A stretch of DNA of 64,000 nt from contig NZ_WSFT01000053.1 in the NCBI RefSeq assembly GCF_016820655.1, forward strand, positions 1 through 64,000. The letters run 5' to 3'. A program made the position numbers and the translations under genes. Source of the stretch: Anaeromonas frigoriresistens (lineage in GTDB: Bacteria; Bacillota; Clostridia; Tissierellales; SIT17). Shown in pieces: positions 52,573 through 60,712 of the stretch; within the stretch, counting starts at the first letter, position 1; the number at the start of each line of letters is the position of its first letter. Under the pieces are notes generated by a model. That model did no database searches and was not told the DNA's origin. It saw only the letters and a list, made by a program, of their open reading frames with translations.

Positions 52573-53660
52573 ATAAAGCATTTAAATTCAGAATATATCC
52601 AAATACTGAACAGCAAATCTTAATAGCCAAGACTTTCGGGTGTGTACGTTTTATCTATAACAGAATGCTTGCTGATAGAATTGAACATTACAAAGAAACA
52701 GGTAAAAGTCTAAGCAATACGCCATCTCAGTATAAAAGAGGGTTTGAATGGCTAAAAGAAGTAGATAGCTTGGCTCTTGCTAATGCACAGCTCAACTTGA
52801 ATAAAGCTTATAAGAATTTTTTTCGTGATAAGGCTATTGGATTTCCTAAATTCAAATCCAAGAAAAATAATCATCGAAGTTATACAACAAACTGTGTAAA
52901 TGGGAACATAAAATTAGAGCGAGGTTATATCAAGTTGCCGAAGCTGGGAGCAGTGAAAATTAAACAGCATAGAGCTGTACCTGATAATTACAGGCTTAAA
53001 TCTGTAACGATTAGTAGAACACCGACTGAGAAATATTATGCAAGTATCCTGTATGAATACGAGGATTATATAGAGCCGGTTGAACCGGAAATTTTCTTAG
53101 GGCTTGACTATTCCATGAAAGAATTAATTGTATCATCTGATGGAAAATCAGCCGAGTACCCAAGGTATTATCGACAATCCCTATTGAAACTGAAAAGAGA
53201 ACAAGTAAAATTATCCAAGTGTGAGAAAGGCAGTAATAACAGAAACAAACAGCGTATCAAAGTGGCAAAACTTCATGAAAAGGTGTCGAATCAACGAAAA
53301 GATTTCTTGAACAAATTATCGAGGCAGATAACCAATGTCGTAGATGTCGTGTGTATTGAAGACTTGAACATGAAGGGGATGTCCAGGGCACTAAACTTTG
53401 GAAAAAGTGTCGCTGATAATAGCTTTGGCTTATTTGTATCAATGCTTGATTACAAGTTGAGAGAACAAGGTAAACAGCTAGTCAAAATAGATAAGTGGTT
53501 TCCAAGCTCAAAAATGTGCAGTAGGTGTGGTGAAGTAAAAGAGGTATTATTGCTTTCTGAACGTGAATACCACTGCGAAGTCTGTGATACAACTCTAGAC
53601 AGGGATTATAACGCAAGTATAAACATAAGGAATGAAGGATTACGCATGTTATTTGCGTAA
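52569..53660 (+). CDS. tnpB: TnpB RNA-guided endonuclease
   Basis: A 363-residue TnpB, ancestor-type relative of Cas12. Full length with all RuvC catalytic acids: Asp in FLGLDYSMKEL (about 180), Glu in VVCIEDLNMKG (about 264) and Asp in TLDRDYNAS (about 343). The zinc ribbon is CSRCG ... CEVCD (about 319-337). The N-terminal helix-turn-helix MNKAFKFRIYPNTEQQ is typical. It uses an omega-RNA made from the element's right end to cut donor DNA near a TAM. TTG start overlaps tnpA. Confidence 0.95.
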   Translation: MNKAFKFRIYPNTEQQILIAKTFGCVRFIYNRMLADRIEHYKETGKSLSNTPSQYKRGFEWLKEVDSLALANAQLNLNKAYKNFFRDKAIGFPKFKSKKNNHRSYTTNCVNGNIKLERGYIKLPKLGAVKIKQHRAVPDNYRLKSVTISRTPTEKYYASILYEYEDYIEPVEPEIFLGLDYSMKELIVSSDGKSAEYPRYYRQSLLKLKREQVKLSKCEKGSNNRNKQRIKVAKLHEKVSNQRKDFLNKLSRQITNVVDVVCIEDLNMKGMSRALNFGKSVADNSFGLFVSMLDYKLREQGKQLVKIDKWFPSSKMCSRCGEVKEVLLLSEREYHCEVCDTTLDRDYNASINIRNEGLRMLFA

Positions 53661-53764
53661 ACGAATAGAACCGTGGGGCACACGGGGATAGCTCGCTTAT
53701 GCTGTAGCCGTTAGGCTATTCGAACGAGAAGCCCCCACTTCTTCAAGTGGTGGGAGTATGTCAC
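53560..53764 (+). ncRNA. Candidate omega-RNA (reRNA) of the IS element
   Basis: In this family the guide RNA comes from the 3' part of tnpB and the right end. Here the right-end region after the tnpB stop contains GC-rich stretches able to fold (GTGGGGCACACGG; GAAGCCCCCACTT with CTTC loop and AAGTGGTGGGAG). The guide would be the bases just to the right of 53764. Bounds at the 5' side are a guess. Confidence 0.5.
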
Positions 53765-53768
53765 TCTA

Positions 53769-53777
53769 TGTTATAAT
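53769..53777 (+). promoter_or_regulatory. Extended -10 promoter for the yigZ-family gene, at the IS border
   Basis: TGTTATAAT (extended -10, TGn-TATAAT) lies five bases after the IS right end and 29 bases before the gene start. No -35 box can be seen in the IS end. The transposon has replaced whatever stood upstream. Confidence 0.5.
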
Positions 53778-53805
53778 ATTTTTAGTATTTGTAAGGAGCG
53801 ATATT

Positions 53806-54453
53806 ATGAAGGATAAATACAATACAGTACATACATATGGTGAAGATCTGTTTATAGAGAAAAAGTCAAAGTTCATTGGATATTCTAAACCTATTGAGTC
53901 AGAGGAAGAAGCGATAGAGTTTATTAATGAAATAAAACAAAAGCATAAAGATGCCAATCATAATGTGTCGGCTTATGTTTTTGGAGAAAATAGTAATATT
54001 CAAAGATATAGTGATGATGGTGAACCTACTGGAACAGCAGGGATACCTGTTTTGGAAGTTATAAAAAAGGAAGATTTAAGAAATGTAGTAGTTGTTGTTA
54101 CAAGATACTTTGGAGGCATTAAACTGGGATCTGGGGGATTAGTAAGGGCATATACACGAGGAGCTAAGATAGGTCTAAAAGCTTCATTAATAGTACAAAA
54201 AGTATTATTTAATAGGATAAAAGCTAGAATAGACTATACCTTATATGGAAAAGTAGAAAATGAATTAAATAATTCAATATATATAATAGATGATGTTATA
54301 TATGATGATGCAGTAAATATTGTTATACTATCTGAGAAAAATAAACGGGATAATTTAGAAAGCTTATTGATGAACTTAACTAGTGGTAAAGTTGAGATAA
54401 TAGAATTGGATGAAGAATTTTTATCCATTAAGGATGGAAATATAATAAAATAG
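53806..54453 (+). CDS. YigZ/IMPACT family protein
   Basis: A 215-residue protein. The IMPACT domain (about residues 15-125) has EKKSKFIGYSKPI, HNVSAYVFGEN and RYSDDGEPTGTAGIPVLEVI, then VTRYFGGIKLGSGGLVRAYT. The C-terminal DUF1949 domain (about 140-205) is EF-G-domain-V-like. Possibly involved in translation regulation or nucleotide metabolism; role not settled. ATG 53806 has AAGGAG; the upstream region is IS DNA and hence no start upstream is credible. Confidence 0.88.
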   Translation: MKDKYNTVHTYGEDLFIEKKSKFIGYSKPIESEEEAIEFINEIKQKHKDANHNVSAYVFGENSNIQRYSDDGEPTGTAGIPVLEVIKKEDLRNVVVVVTRYFGGIKLGSGGLVRAYTRGAKIGLKASLIVQKVLFNRIKARIDYTLYGKVENELNNSIYIIDDVIYDDAVNIVILSEKNKRDNLESLLMNLTSGKVEIIELDEEFLSIKDGNIIK

Positions 54454-54505
54454 AAATGTTATTAATATAATAGTGAGGGTACTATTAAATTTAGGAGGGA
54501 TAAAT

Positions 54506-54898
54506 ATGAATAACGAGAATTTAAGGAATGAAATGTTAGATAAAAAAGTATGGGCTGTTTTAGGTGTAAGTCCTAATAAAGAGAAGTTTGGTTACAAAAT
54601 ATATAAAAAGCTAAAAGATAATAATTATGAAGTATATCCTATTAATCCAAAGTATGATGATATTGAAGGACAAAAATGTTATAAAAGCATTGAAGATCTC
54701 CCGGTAACTCCAGATGTGTTGGATTTTGTTGTTCCACCACAAGTAAGTTTAGCAGCTATTGATAAGGCAAAGGATAAAGGTATTGAGAATTTATGGTTTC
54801 AACCTGGTACTTCTAATGATGAAGTAGTAAATAAGGCAAAAGACAATGAATTTAAAGTAATTCATAATGACTGTGTGTTAGTAGCATTAGGGCATTAA
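54506..54898 (+). CDS. CoA-binding domain protein
   Basis: A 130-residue single-domain protein of the CoA-binding Rossmann-like group (YccU-like). KVWAVLGVSPNKEKFGYKIY (residues 13-32), VYPINPKYDDIEGQKCYKSI and PDVLDFVVPP then NLWFQPGTSNDEVVNKAK, and HNDCVL at the end. It is thought to bind CoA or its derivative; biological role unclear. AGGAGGG ribosome binding site. Ends in a terminator. Confidence 0.88.
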   Translation: MNNENLRNEMLDKKVWAVLGVSPNKEKFGYKIYKKLKDNNYEVYPINPKYDDIEGQKCYKSIEDLPVTPDVLDFVVPPQVSLAAIDKAKDKGIENLWFQPGTSNDEVVNKAKDNEFKVIHNDCVLVALGH

Positions 54899-54911
54899 AA
54901 TAAGTAAATAA

Positions 54912-54944
54912 AGGCGACGAATTTAATTCGTCGTCTATTTTTTA
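54912..54944. terminator. Intrinsic terminator after the CoA-binding protein gene
   Basis: GGCGACGAA pairs with TTCGTCGTC around TTTAA, with a T-run after it. It also overlaps the 3' end of the convergent gene. Confidence 0.85.
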
Positions 54945-55282
54945 TTGAAAAATTGATAAATTCCTATTAGAAGCATAAATACACCAAATATTTTTCTTAA
55001 GTTTTCAGGCTCGATTTTTGTTGCTACTATACTACCAAAAATTGAACCTACTAATCCTGTGATAATTATTGGAAGAATTATTTTAGTTTCTAGGTTTTTA
55101 TTCTTATAATGGATAAAGATAGCGATAATAGAAGTAGGTATAAAAACTATAAGGTTGATTCCTTGGGCCTGTTGTTGAGTTATAGAAACAAAAAATATTA
55201 GCGCTGGAATAAGTATAGTGCCTCCACCTATGCCCATACCTCCTAATATCCCGGATAAGAAACCAATTAAAATTAGTTTCAT
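54935..55282 (-). CDS. Half-size TauE/SafE-family transporter, second subunit
   Basis: A 115-residue membrane protein with four helices. The family's repeat motif LIGFLSGILGGMGIGGGTIL and PALIFFVSITQQQAQGINL is present once; normal TauE/SafE proteins have it twice in 240-280 residues. The next gene encodes the matching half. Its start codon overlaps the previous stop by 4 bases, so they are made together and should pair as a heterodimer. Substrate (sulfite, sulfonates or others) unknown; neighbouring cysK hints at sulfur. Confidence 0.85.
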   Translation of the reverse strand: MKLILIGFLSGILGGMGIGGGTILIPALIFFVSITQQQAQGINLIVFIPTSIIAIFIHYKNKNLETKIILPIIITGLVGSIFGSIVATKIEPENLRKIFGVFMLLIGIYQFFNKK

Positions 55283-55635
55283 ACTATTATCATCCTAAGA
55301 GAAATATAGATTATTAAAATACTGAAGGCCTTACGGAGTATTTTATTAGGAACATGTTTTAAAAGTCTAGCTCCTATATAACCTCCTATAGTGCTACCAA
55401 TAGCTACAAATAAAGCTATATTAAAATTAATTAAATCATTTCTAAAATATATATAAGTACTTGTTATACATAAGGGTAAAATAACAGTAATAGCTGTTGC
55501 ATGAGCTTTATGTTCTTCAAGATGAATTATATAAATAAGGGATGGAACAATTAACATCCCACCACCAGCACCAAAAAGTCCATTAACTAGTCCTGTAATT
55601 AGACCAATAACAACCAGAGATAAAGTTCTTTTCAT
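55279..55635 (-). CDS. Half-size TauE/SafE-family transporter, first subunit
   Basis: A 118-residue, four-helix protein. VIGLITGLVNGLFGAGGGML then IVPSLIYIIHLEEHKAHATA is the N-terminal TauE/SafE repeat, and RLLKHVPNKILRKAFSILII is the conserved end of the half. With the overlapping gene at 54935-55282 it makes a two-gene split transporter, a form often found in Clostridia. Ribosome binding site AAAGGTGA. Divergent from cysK. Confidence 0.85.
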   Translation of the reverse strand: MKRTLSLVVIGLITGLVNGLFGAGGGMLIVPSLIYIIHLEEHKAHATAITVILPLCITSTYIYFRNDLINFNIALFVAIGSTIGGYIGARLLKHVPNKILRKAFSILIIYISLRMIIV

Positions 55636-55695
55636 AAGATATCACCTTTAAAAGATTTTATTATAATTTTTACTAAAAGGATATAATATATGCAC

Positions 55696-55754
55696 TTGAC
55701 AATATAAATTACATAAAATATAATAAAACCATTAAAACCAGTCGGAATTAATGG
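55696..55754 (+). promoter_or_regulatory. Consensus sigma-A promoter and inverted repeat before cysK
   Basis: TTGACA (55696-55701), 17 bases, TATAAT (55719-55724): a perfect consensus promoter. Just downstream, CCATTAA (55729-55735) and TTAATGG (55748-55754) make an inverted repeat with a 12-base spacer. At this position it could be an operator for a repressor of cysteine genes (an Rrf2-type CymR would be typical in Firmicutes), but the sequence does not name the factor. Confidence 0.75.
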
Positions 55755-55778
55755 GTATAAAAATAGGAGGTTGTATAA

Positions 55779-56696
55779 ATGAGAGTTGTAAATAATATCA
55801 GTGATTTAGTAGGGAAAACACCAATGGTAAAATTGAACAAAATGGTTAGTGATAATTCAGCAGATGTATATGTGAAAATAGAGTACTTTAACCCAGGAAG
55901 TAGTATAAAAGACAGAATTTCCTTAAATATGATAGAAAAGGCAGAAGAACTAGGTTTATTAAAAGAAGATACATCTATTATCGAACCAACTAGTGGGAAT
56001 ACAGGTATAGGATTAGCAATGGTTGGCGCAGCTAAAGGTTATAAAGTTATATTAGTTATGCCTGATACAATGAGTATGGAAAGAAGAAACTTATTAAAGG
56101 CTTATGGAGCAGAATTAATATTAACACCGGGAGCCCAAGGGATGAATGGAGCTATTAATAAAGCTAAAGAGTTAGCTGATAATAATGAGACATACTTTAT
56201 GCCTCAACAATTTGAGAACTTACACAACCCAGATGTTCACAGAAAAACTACAGCTAAAGAAATATTAGAACAGATGAATAATGACTTTGATGCATTTGTA
56301 GCAGGGGTAGGTACTGGTGGTACTGTGACAGGTGTAGGAGAAGTATTAAAAGACGAGATTGAAAGCATAGAAATATTAGCTGTTGAACCTGAGGGATCTC
56401 CAGTTATGTCCGGAGGTAATCCAGGACCCCATAAAATACAAGGTATTGGAGCAGGGTTTATTCCAGGGGTACTAAACATGAAAATAATAGATAGTGTTAT
56501 AAAAATAGAAGAAGAAAATGCTATTAATACTATGAGAGAATTAGCAAGACAAGAAGGAATACTAGTTGGTATATCTTCAGGAGCGGCAGTACATGTGGCT
56601 ATAGAAAAAGCTAAAGAGTTAGGAAAAGGTAAAAAAGTAGTAGTTATAGCTCCGGATAATGGAGAAAGATATTTAAGTACAGGAATCTTTGGATAG
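55779..56696 (+). CDS. cysK: Cysteine synthase (O-acetylserine sulfhydrylase)
   Basis: A 305-residue PLP enzyme making cysteine from O-acetylserine and sulfide. The PLP lysine is in [20 protein letters not shown] (about residue 42). [20 protein letters not shown] (about 70) is the substrate loop. [15 protein letters not shown] binds phosphate, and [11 protein letters not shown] near 263 closes the site. [19 protein letters not shown] is also standard. AGGAGGT ribosome binding site. Confidence 0.95.
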   Translation: MRVVNNISDLVGKTPMVKLNKMVSDNSADVYVKIEYFNPGSSIKDRISLNMIEKAEELGLLKEDTSIIEPTSGNTGIGLAMVGAAKGYKVILVMPDTMSMERRNLLKAYGAELILTPGAQGMNGAINKAKELADNNETYFMPQQFENLHNPDVHRKTTAKEILEQMNNDFDAFVAGVGTGGTVTGVGEVLKDEIESIEILAVEPEGSPVMSGGNPGPHKIQGIGAGFIPGVLNMKIIDSVIKIEEENAINTMRELARQEGILVGISSGAAVHVAIEKAKELGKGKKVVVIAPDNGERYLSTGIFG

Positions 56697-56726
56697 GCAG
56701 ATAATCAATTAGATAAGATAGCTTTA

Positions 56727-56755
56727 AGAAGTAGGTGATTGCCTACTTCTTTTTA
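56727..56755 (+). terminator. Intrinsic terminator of cysK
   Basis: AAGAAGTAGG pairs with CCTACTTCTT around TGATTG, then TTTT. Confidence 0.85.
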
Positions 56756-56836
56756 CTTTAATATATTTGATTATTATGTTAGAATAATATTAGTTTTCTA
56801 CAACTAATATTTATGGTATTTTAAGGAGGTATAATT

Positions 56837-57580
56837 ATGGCTGGACATTCAAAATGGGCCAATATAAAACATAGAAAAGGAAGACAAGATGCAAAGAAAG
56901 CTAAGGTCTTCACTAAACTAGCAAGAGCAATAACAGTTGCTGTAAAAGAAGGTGGAGATGATTCAGAGTATAATACAGATCTAGCTAATGCTATAGAAAA
57001 AGCAAAGGCAGAGAATATGCCAAATGATAATATAGATAGAGCTATAAAGAAGGGCTCTGGAGATCTAGATGGAGCTAATTATGAAGAAATTACTTATGAA
57101 GGTTATGGACCAAATGGTGTGGCAGTAATGGTTCAATGTCTTACAGATAATAAAAACAGAACAGCAGCAGATGTAAGACACTATTTCTCAAAGTATAATG
57201 GTAATTTAGGAGCAACAGGATGCGTATCCTTCATGTTCGATAGAAAAGGTGTTTTTATCATTGAGAGAACTGAAGATACTGACGAAGAAGAGCTAATGAT
57301 ACAGACAATAGAAGCTGGAGCAGAGGATTTTAGAGCAGAAGATGAATACTTTGAGATCACTACAGCACCAGAAGACTTCAAGGATGTAAGAGATGCTCTT
57401 AAAGCTGAAGGATATAAATTTGCTACAGCTGAAGTAACCTTTGTACCACAAAATGAAACAAAGCTTGATGAGGAAAAAGACATTAAAACTATGGCAAAAC
57501 TTATTGATGCTCTTGAAGATAATGACGATGTTCAAGAAGTTTATCATAATTGGGACATGCCGTCTGACCTTGATGAATAG
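56837..57580 (+). CDS. YebC/PmpR-family protein
   Basis: A 247-residue protein. It opens with [20 protein letters not shown], the highly conserved YebC start, then [31 protein letters not shown] and [33 protein letters not shown] and the acidic last part ([18 protein letters not shown]) complete it. Members were described as transcription regulators; more recent work links some to translation of proline stretches. AGGAGGT ribosome binding site. The island begins after it. Confidence 0.93.
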   Translation: MAGHSKWANIKHRKGRQDAKKAKVFTKLARAITVAVKEGGDDSEYNTDLANAIEKAKAENMPNDNIDRAIKKGSGDLDGANYEEITYEGYGPNGVAVMVQCLTDNKNRTAADVRHYFSKYNGNLGATGCVSFMFDRKGVFIIERTEDTDEEELMIQTIEAGAEDFRAEDEYFEITTAPEDFKDVRDALKAEGYKFATAEVTFVPQNETKLDEEKDIKTMAKLIDALEDNDDVQEVYHNWDMPSDLDE

Positions 57581-57789
57581 TGTTTATGTCTAAGTGATTT
57601 CAATAGGTATAGCCAATGATGGAAAATATAAAACTTTAATTTTTAAGGTGTATTATGATAAACATTAATTTTGAAGTCTATCTATATATACTTGAATTAA
57701 GGTGAACTTCATTGATATAAAAATATGAATTAAGATAAACATCTCTATTTTTATTGTGTATAAACAACAATAATATGGAGGTGTTTTTT
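57581..57789. other. Gap between the yebC-family gene and the recombinase
   Basis: Two direct repeats TGAATTAAGGTGAAC (57693-57707) and TGAATTAAGATAAAC (57726-57740) differ at two of fifteen positions and are spaced 33 bases apart, about three helical turns. They could be arm-type recombinase sites or regulator sites. A candidate attachment site is not visible, since the other island end is outside the window. Confidence 0.5.
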
Positions 57790-58689
57790 TTGTATTTAGA
57801 ATTTGAAGATTTTTTATTTAATAGTCAATCAAGGGGATTATCACCAAAAACAATTAAAAGTTATAGAAATACAACAGCATTATTCTTAAAATATTTAGAT
57901 AATGAAATGAATATTAAGGATATAAATGATATCAAACCAATCCACGTTAAAAAGTATTTTAAGAGTAAAAGTGATAGTGGATGTACAAATGTATACCTTA
58001 ATTCTATAAACAAGGTTCTAAGAGCATTCTTTAGGTACTGTAAAGAAGAAGAATATATAATAATTAATCCAATGGAGAAAGTGAAATTTTCAAGGGAAGA
58101 GAAAAAAGTGATAGAAGTATTTAATGATAATGAAGTTAGTAAGATGTTATTAGTTTATGATTTTTCTAATTATTTAAATGCCAGAAATAAAACGATTGTA
58201 TCAATACAATTAGATACTGGTATAAGAGCAAGTGAGACTATTAATATCATGAATAATCATATACAAGAAGATAGGTTATTTATTAGGGGAAAAGGGAATA
58301 AAGAAAGATATGTACCTATTTCATTGGAACTTAGAAAAGTTATTAAAAGATACAATAAACATAAAAGTATATATTTTAAAGGTAAAGAAATCCCTAACAA
58401 TTACTTTTTAAGTAGAACTGGAAGACCTTTAACAGTTGAGGCTTTAGAAAGAATATATAAGAAAGCTGGAACAATTGCACAAGTAAGAAATCAAATAAGG
58501 TGTAGTCCACATACTGCAAGACATTATTATTCAGTAAAAATGTTAGAAAATAATGATATCTATACAGTTTCAAAATTGCTTGGACATTCTAAAATAAATA
58601 TCACTCAGACATACTTATCATCGCTGACAAACGAGAAAATAATAGAGAAAGGTATATGTACAAGTCCGTTGAGTAGTTTAAATAAATAA
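57790..58689 (+). CDS. Tyrosine recombinase (XerC/D or phage integrase type)
   Basis: A 299-residue recombinase. The N-terminal SAM-like core-binding domain (about residues 1-90) has LSPKTIKSYRNTTALFLKYL. The catalytic domain has Arg in LDTGIRASETINI (about 143), Lys in IRGKGNKERYVPI (about 170), HTARHYYSV (His-x-x-Arg, about 245), LLGHSKINITQTYLS with His and the nucleophile Tyr (about 281). TTG at 57790 is taken as start, six bases after GGAGGTG. It resembles island integrases without a long arm-binding domain. It probably moved the restriction-modification cargo. Confidence 0.9.
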   Translation: MYLEFEDFLFNSQSRGLSPKTIKSYRNTTALFLKYLDNEMNIKDINDIKPIHVKKYFKSKSDSGCTNVYLNSINKVLRAFFRYCKEEEYIIINPMEKVKFSREEKKVIEVFNDNEVSKMLLVYDFSNYLNARNKTIVSIQLDTGIRASETINIMNNHIQEDRLFIRGKGNKERYVPISLELRKVIKRYNKHKSIYFKGKEIPNNYFLSRTGRPLTVEALERIYKKAGTIAQVRNQIRCSPHTARHYYSVKMLENNDIYTVSKLLGHSKINITQTYLSSLTNEKIIEKGICTSPLSSLNK

Positions 58690-58816
58690 TATTTATACTT
58701 TATTACCATCTATATGTTGAAGTTGACTAGGTTCAAGCAACTATGTACATATTGGATAATAACTATTATAATAAAATAATGTATAGATATTATAATTAAA
58801 CTAGAAAAGAACAAAT

Positions 58817-58860
58817 GTTTGATTTTAAGGGTTGTAAAATCAAACAAACAATGATATAAT
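58817..58860 (+). promoter_or_regulatory. Promoter with overlapping inverted repeat before the small DNA-binding-type gene
   Basis: GTTTGATTTTA (58817-58827) and TAAAATCAAAC (58835-58845) are exact inverted repeats with a 7-base spacer. They overlap the -35 box TTGTAA (58832-58837); TATAAT follows after 17 bases (58855-58860). The start codon is only 15 bases after the -10 box, so the mRNA would have a very short leader. Autoregulation by the next gene's product is likely. Confidence 0.65.
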
Positions 58861-58875
58861 CAAGAAGGTGATTAG

Positions 58876-59076
58876 ATGAGTAATGGAAAACGAGGAGGAA
58901 CTCGTAAAGGGGCAGGAAGAACACCTTTAGATGAGTGCGAAAAGAAAAAAGGTTTTAAGATTTATATAAGAGAAAATACAAAACAAGAAATATTAAAACA
59001 TGGTAAAGGGAGTAATTTTTCAGAAAAAGCAGTTGAACTAATTGCTAGTGAAATAAAAAATAGAAAAAATAAGTAA
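58876..59076 (+). CDS. Small basic DNA-binding-type protein, possible R-M controller
   Basis: A 66-residue protein: GKRGGTRKGAGRTPLDE (basic, with the K-G-A-G-R AT-hook-like motif) then KKKGFKIYIRENTKQEILKH and SNFSEKAVELIASEI. The strand plus two helices pattern resembles ribbon-helix-helix regulators. It stands between the recombinase and the DNA methyltransferase, under a promoter with an inverted repeat. It may control the timing of the restriction-modification genes, or its own expression. Function is an inference. Confidence 0.6.
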   Translation: MSNGKRGGTRKGAGRTPLDECEKKKGFKIYIRENTKQEILKHGKGSNFSEKAVELIASEIKNRKNK

Positions 59077-59117
59077 TTATCATATTTATTGAAAAGGTAA
59101 TTAGTAGGAGGATGAAC

Positions 59118-60329
59118 ATGGAAAGAACGGTTTGTGAATTATTTGCTGGTGTAGGAGGTTTTCGTTTAGGATTAGAGAAAGCATCTAAAGATTGGGATTT
59201 TGTATGGTCAAATCAATGGGAGCCAAAGAGAAAGTCACAAGATGCTTTTCAATGCTATATACATAATTTTGGAGAGTCTGATAGGCATGTAAATATAGAT
59301 ATTAATAAAGTGGATAAATCTATTATACCTAATCATAACCTTTTGGTTGGAGGTTTCCCTTGTCAAGATTATAGTGTAGCAAGTACAGGAGCCAAAGGAA
59401 TACAAGGTAAAAAAGGAGTTTTATGGTGGAGTATATATGAAACTTTAAAAGTGAAAAATCCTTCATTTATTTTATTAGAAAATGTGGATAGACTATTGAA
59501 ATCTCCTAGTAAACAAAGGGGTAGAGATTTTGGAGTCATGTTAGCATGTTTAAACAATCTTAATTACTCTGTAGAATGGAGAGTAATTAATGCAGCAGAG
59601 TATGGATTTGCTCAAAGAAGAAGAAGAGTTTTCATATTTGCATATAAAAATGATACTCGATTTTCTGAGTGTTTAGAGTATAATTCTTTAAGGGAATATC
59701 TACATAAAGAGGGATTTTTTCAAAAAGAGTTCCCAATTCAAGATAATTCTAATCCAAAGAAAATTCCTAAAGAAATTGAATTTGATTATAATGGTTTGGT
59801 AGATGTCTCTGATAATTTTAGTTTTATGTTTTTAAACTCAGGCATAATGAGAAAAGGTAAAATTTATACAGAAGAAACTTTACCTGACTTTAAAGGAGAT
59901 GTTAAAACTCTAGGAGATATTTTGGAGAAAGACGTTGATGAAAAGTATTATTTGAATGGCGAACTTGATGATTGGGATTATATGAAAGGTTCTAAGAGGA
60001 TAGAGAGAGTAAGCAAAACTGGACATAAATATACTTTCTCAGAAGGAGCCATAGCATTTCCTGACCCTATAGATAAACCATCTAGAACAATGTTAACAAG
60101 TGAGTCTTCAAAAAATAGAAGTACACATATAATTAGAGACCCTCAAACAAATAGATTGAGAAAATTAACACCTGTTGAATGTGAAAGATTAAACGGGTTT
60201 GATGATAACTGGACTAATAAAGGAATGTCAGAAAGGTTTAGATATTTTTGTATGGGAAATGCTTTAGTTGTTGGACTTGTTGAAAAAATGGGAAATGCTT
60301 TAGTTGATATATTTAAGAAAGAGGAATAA
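59118..60329 (+). CDS. DNA (cytosine-5-)-methyltransferase, Sau3AI-like
   Basis: A 403-residue C5-methyltransferase. Motif I CELFAGVGGFRLGLEKA binds SAM (about residues 5-21), motif IV GGFPCQDYSVAS has the catalytic Cys (about 79), motif VI LLENVDRLLKS, motif VIII QRRRRVFIFA and motif X MGNALVVGLVEK. The region around the motifs (NQWEPKRKSQDAFQCY; KGVLWWSIYET; KSPSKQRGRDFGVML) matches M.Sau3AI, which methylates the C of GATC. With the Sau3AI-like nuclease next to it this predicts GATC specificity. I choose ATG 59118; TAGGAGG ends at 59111. Confidence 0.92.
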   Translation: MERTVCELFAGVGGFRLGLEKASKDWDFVWSNQWEPKRKSQDAFQCYIHNFGESDRHVNIDINKVDKSIIPNHNLLVGGFPCQDYSVASTGAKGIQGKKGVLWWSIYETLKVKNPSFILLENVDRLLKSPSKQRGRDFGVMLACLNNLNYSVEWRVINAAEYGFAQRRRRVFIFAYKNDTRFSECLEYNSLREYLHKEGFFQKEFPIQDNSNPKKIPKEIEFDYNGLVDVSDNFSFMFLNSGIMRKGKIYTEETLPDFKGDVKTLGDILEKDVDEKYYLNGELDDWDYMKGSKRIERVSKTGHKYTFSEGAIAFPDPIDKPSRTMLTSESSKNRSTHIIRDPQTNRLRKLTPVECERLNGFDDNWTNKGMSERFRYFCMGNALVVGLVEKMGNALVDIFKKEE

Positions 60330-60432
60330 ATAATATTATATAATATTTAGATAAATAATTAGTCATACTAATACTTTTTTTAAATACATTATATGTATTG
60401 TATAATAGTTATAATAGGGGAGAGTGATATAG

Positions 60433-60678
60433 TTGAAATTACTAAGTACTCATAAGAAAGAAAATTTAATGTATGCTGATGTAAAGATGGAAAATAACGG
60501 AGTAGGGGTAGATTTCGATAAAGAAACAAATCAAGTTATAGATTTACATTTTAGTATAGCTTTTGAACTAGATAAAATCCTAAAAGAAGATGAATGGATA
60601 AGTAATGAAGATGAAAGGTATTACTACCTTGAGAATGAAGAAATTTTACGAATACCAATTAAAAGAATAGAAGAATAG
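60433..60678 (+). CDS. Small acidic protein, unknown
   Basis: An 81-residue protein starting at TTG after AGGGGAGAG. It has alternating strands (ADVKMENNGVGVDFD, then QVIDLHFSIAFELDKIL) and an acidic tail with Trp. A TATAAT-like box precedes it (about 60401-60406). Placed between the methyltransferase and the endonuclease genes of the restriction-modification system, convergent to the latter. It could be an immunity-type or accessory gene, but I do not recognise it. Confidence 0.5.
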   Translation: MKLLSTHKKENLMYADVKMENNGVGVDFDKETNQVIDLHFSIAFELDKILKEDEWISNEDERYYYLENEEILRIPIKRIEE

Positions 60679-60685
60679 AAGAATA

Positions 60686-60712
60686 AAATAGAGGTCTATG
60701 ACCTCTATTTAT
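60686..60712. terminator. Bidirectional terminator in the R-M island
   Basis: AAATAGAGGTC pairs with GACCTCTATTT around TAT; it separates the convergent small-protein gene and nuclease-like gene. Confidence 0.85.

Larger units (their letters stand above)
52030..53764 (+). mobile_element. IS200/IS605-family element with tnpA and tnpB
   Basis: About 1.73 kb. The left end holds a hairpin region (about 52034-52113; outer arms AAAACCGA and TCGGTTGTTTT, inner GCTCAC-GCA-GTGAG) before tnpA. The right end holds a stem-loop CCACTT-CTTC-AAGTGG within CCCCC...GGGAG, ending at about 53764 in GTCAC. Members of this family have no terminal inverted repeats and no target duplication, and are mobilised as single strands by the HUH enzyme TnpA. 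The precise left border is not certain. Both ORFs are intact, so it could be active. Confidence 0.85.

Noticed and set aside
55279-55635. TauE/SafE gene broken by a stop into two halves
   Set aside because: Each half has its own ribosome binding site, full four-helix unit and clean ATGA overlap, as in the natural split form; no sign of decay.
55640-55780. T-box riboswitch before cysK
   Set aside because: No conserved T-box sequence and no terminator lies between promoter and gene; the leader is too short.
57754-57789. Longer start for the recombinase
   Set aside because: The upstream TTG and the ATG at 57775 lie before or inside the ribosome binding site GGAGGTG; the TTG at 57790 has the right spacing.
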